From: CAZXNF01 sp050741255
GTDB lineage: Bacteria > Pseudomonadota > Gammaproteobacteria > Burkholderiales > SG8-41
Assembly (NCBI GenBank): GCA_050741255.1
Contig: JBOIEQ010000202.1
Coordinates: forward strand, 1 to 6,451
Length of the DNA: 6,451 bases
Reading direction: 5' to 3'
The position numbers and the translations under genes were made by a program. Every line of letters begins with the position of its first letter. Within the stretch, counting starts at the first letter, position 1. Positions 6,365-6,451 of the stretch are shown here, piece after piece. The notes below the pieces were generated by a model, which did not search any database, was not told the DNA's origin, and saw nothing but the letters and a program-made list of their open reading frames with translations.

Positions 6365-6451
6365 CCGACACTTCCTTCGAGCTTCAGGCCCAGCAGTTTG
6401 GTCGCCTCGACGGCGAATTCCATCGGCAACTGCTGGAACACGTCCTTGCGG
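6361..6451 (-). CDS. sufB: SufB, C-terminal 29 residues only
   Basis: The window edge cuts this gene. The visible 29 residues contain LPMEFAVEATKLLGLKLEG followed by SVG and a TGA stop, which matches the conserved SufB C-terminus (the PMEFAVE block and terminal LEGSVG). SufB is the main scaffold subunit on which the nascent cluster is built. The stop codon overlaps the sufC start by 4 bp. Identity rests on this short tail plus the immediately downstream sufC and sufD genes, which is the standard gene order. Confidence 0.93.
   Translation of the reverse strand, partial: RKDVFQQLPMEFAVEATKLLGLKLEGSVG

Overview
The window is high-GC (roughly two thirds by eye) and every gene I can support is on the minus strand, so the biological reading order runs from base 6451 down to base 1. 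It looks like a proteobacterium, most likely a betaproteobacterium of the Burkholderiales type. That inference rests on a Bug/TctC-family periplasmic binding protein, a family greatly expanded in that group, next to a chromosomal SUF cluster. The exact taxon cannot be told from this sequence.

Bases 6451 to 1011 hold one compact iron-sulfur cluster assembly operon. In transcription order it carries: the last 29 residues of sufB; sufC (ATPase); sufD (scaffold partner); sufS (cysteine desulfurase); sufU (zinc-dependent sulfur acceptor); a two-domain Nfu/NifU carrier; a rhodanese with an apparent signal peptide; and a small Rieske [2Fe-2S] ferredoxin. The junctions are very tight: ATGA overlaps at sufB/sufC and sufC/sufD, then gaps of 1, 7, 97, 1 and 11 bp. 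The 97-bp gap between sufU and nfu is the exception. It is almost filled by a near-perfect 28-bp inverted repeat built from GCAGAG-type subunits, which looks like an inserted repetitive palindrome.

Functionally, SufS would take sulfur from cysteine and SufU would relay it. SufBC2D would assemble the cluster using SufC ATP hydrolysis, and the Nfu protein would carry it to targets. The Rieske protein may be an electron donor or simply a co-regulated client. The rhodanese has an intact active-site cysteine, but its N-terminus suggests export, which would separate it from the cytosolic machinery. No sufA, sufE, iscR or sufR lies in the window.

Bases 1010 to 878 are a 133-bp intergenic gap with a four-copy 8-bp tandem repeat just before a strong ribosome binding site. 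Bases 877 to 1 hold the first 292 residues of the Bug/TctC solute-binding protein, whose C-terminus lies beyond the window. That gene is probably unrelated to iron-sulfur assembly. No tRNA, rRNA, CRISPR array or transposase was seen. I found no clearly new multi-gene system; the most unusual items are the palindrome inside the operon and the exported rhodanese.
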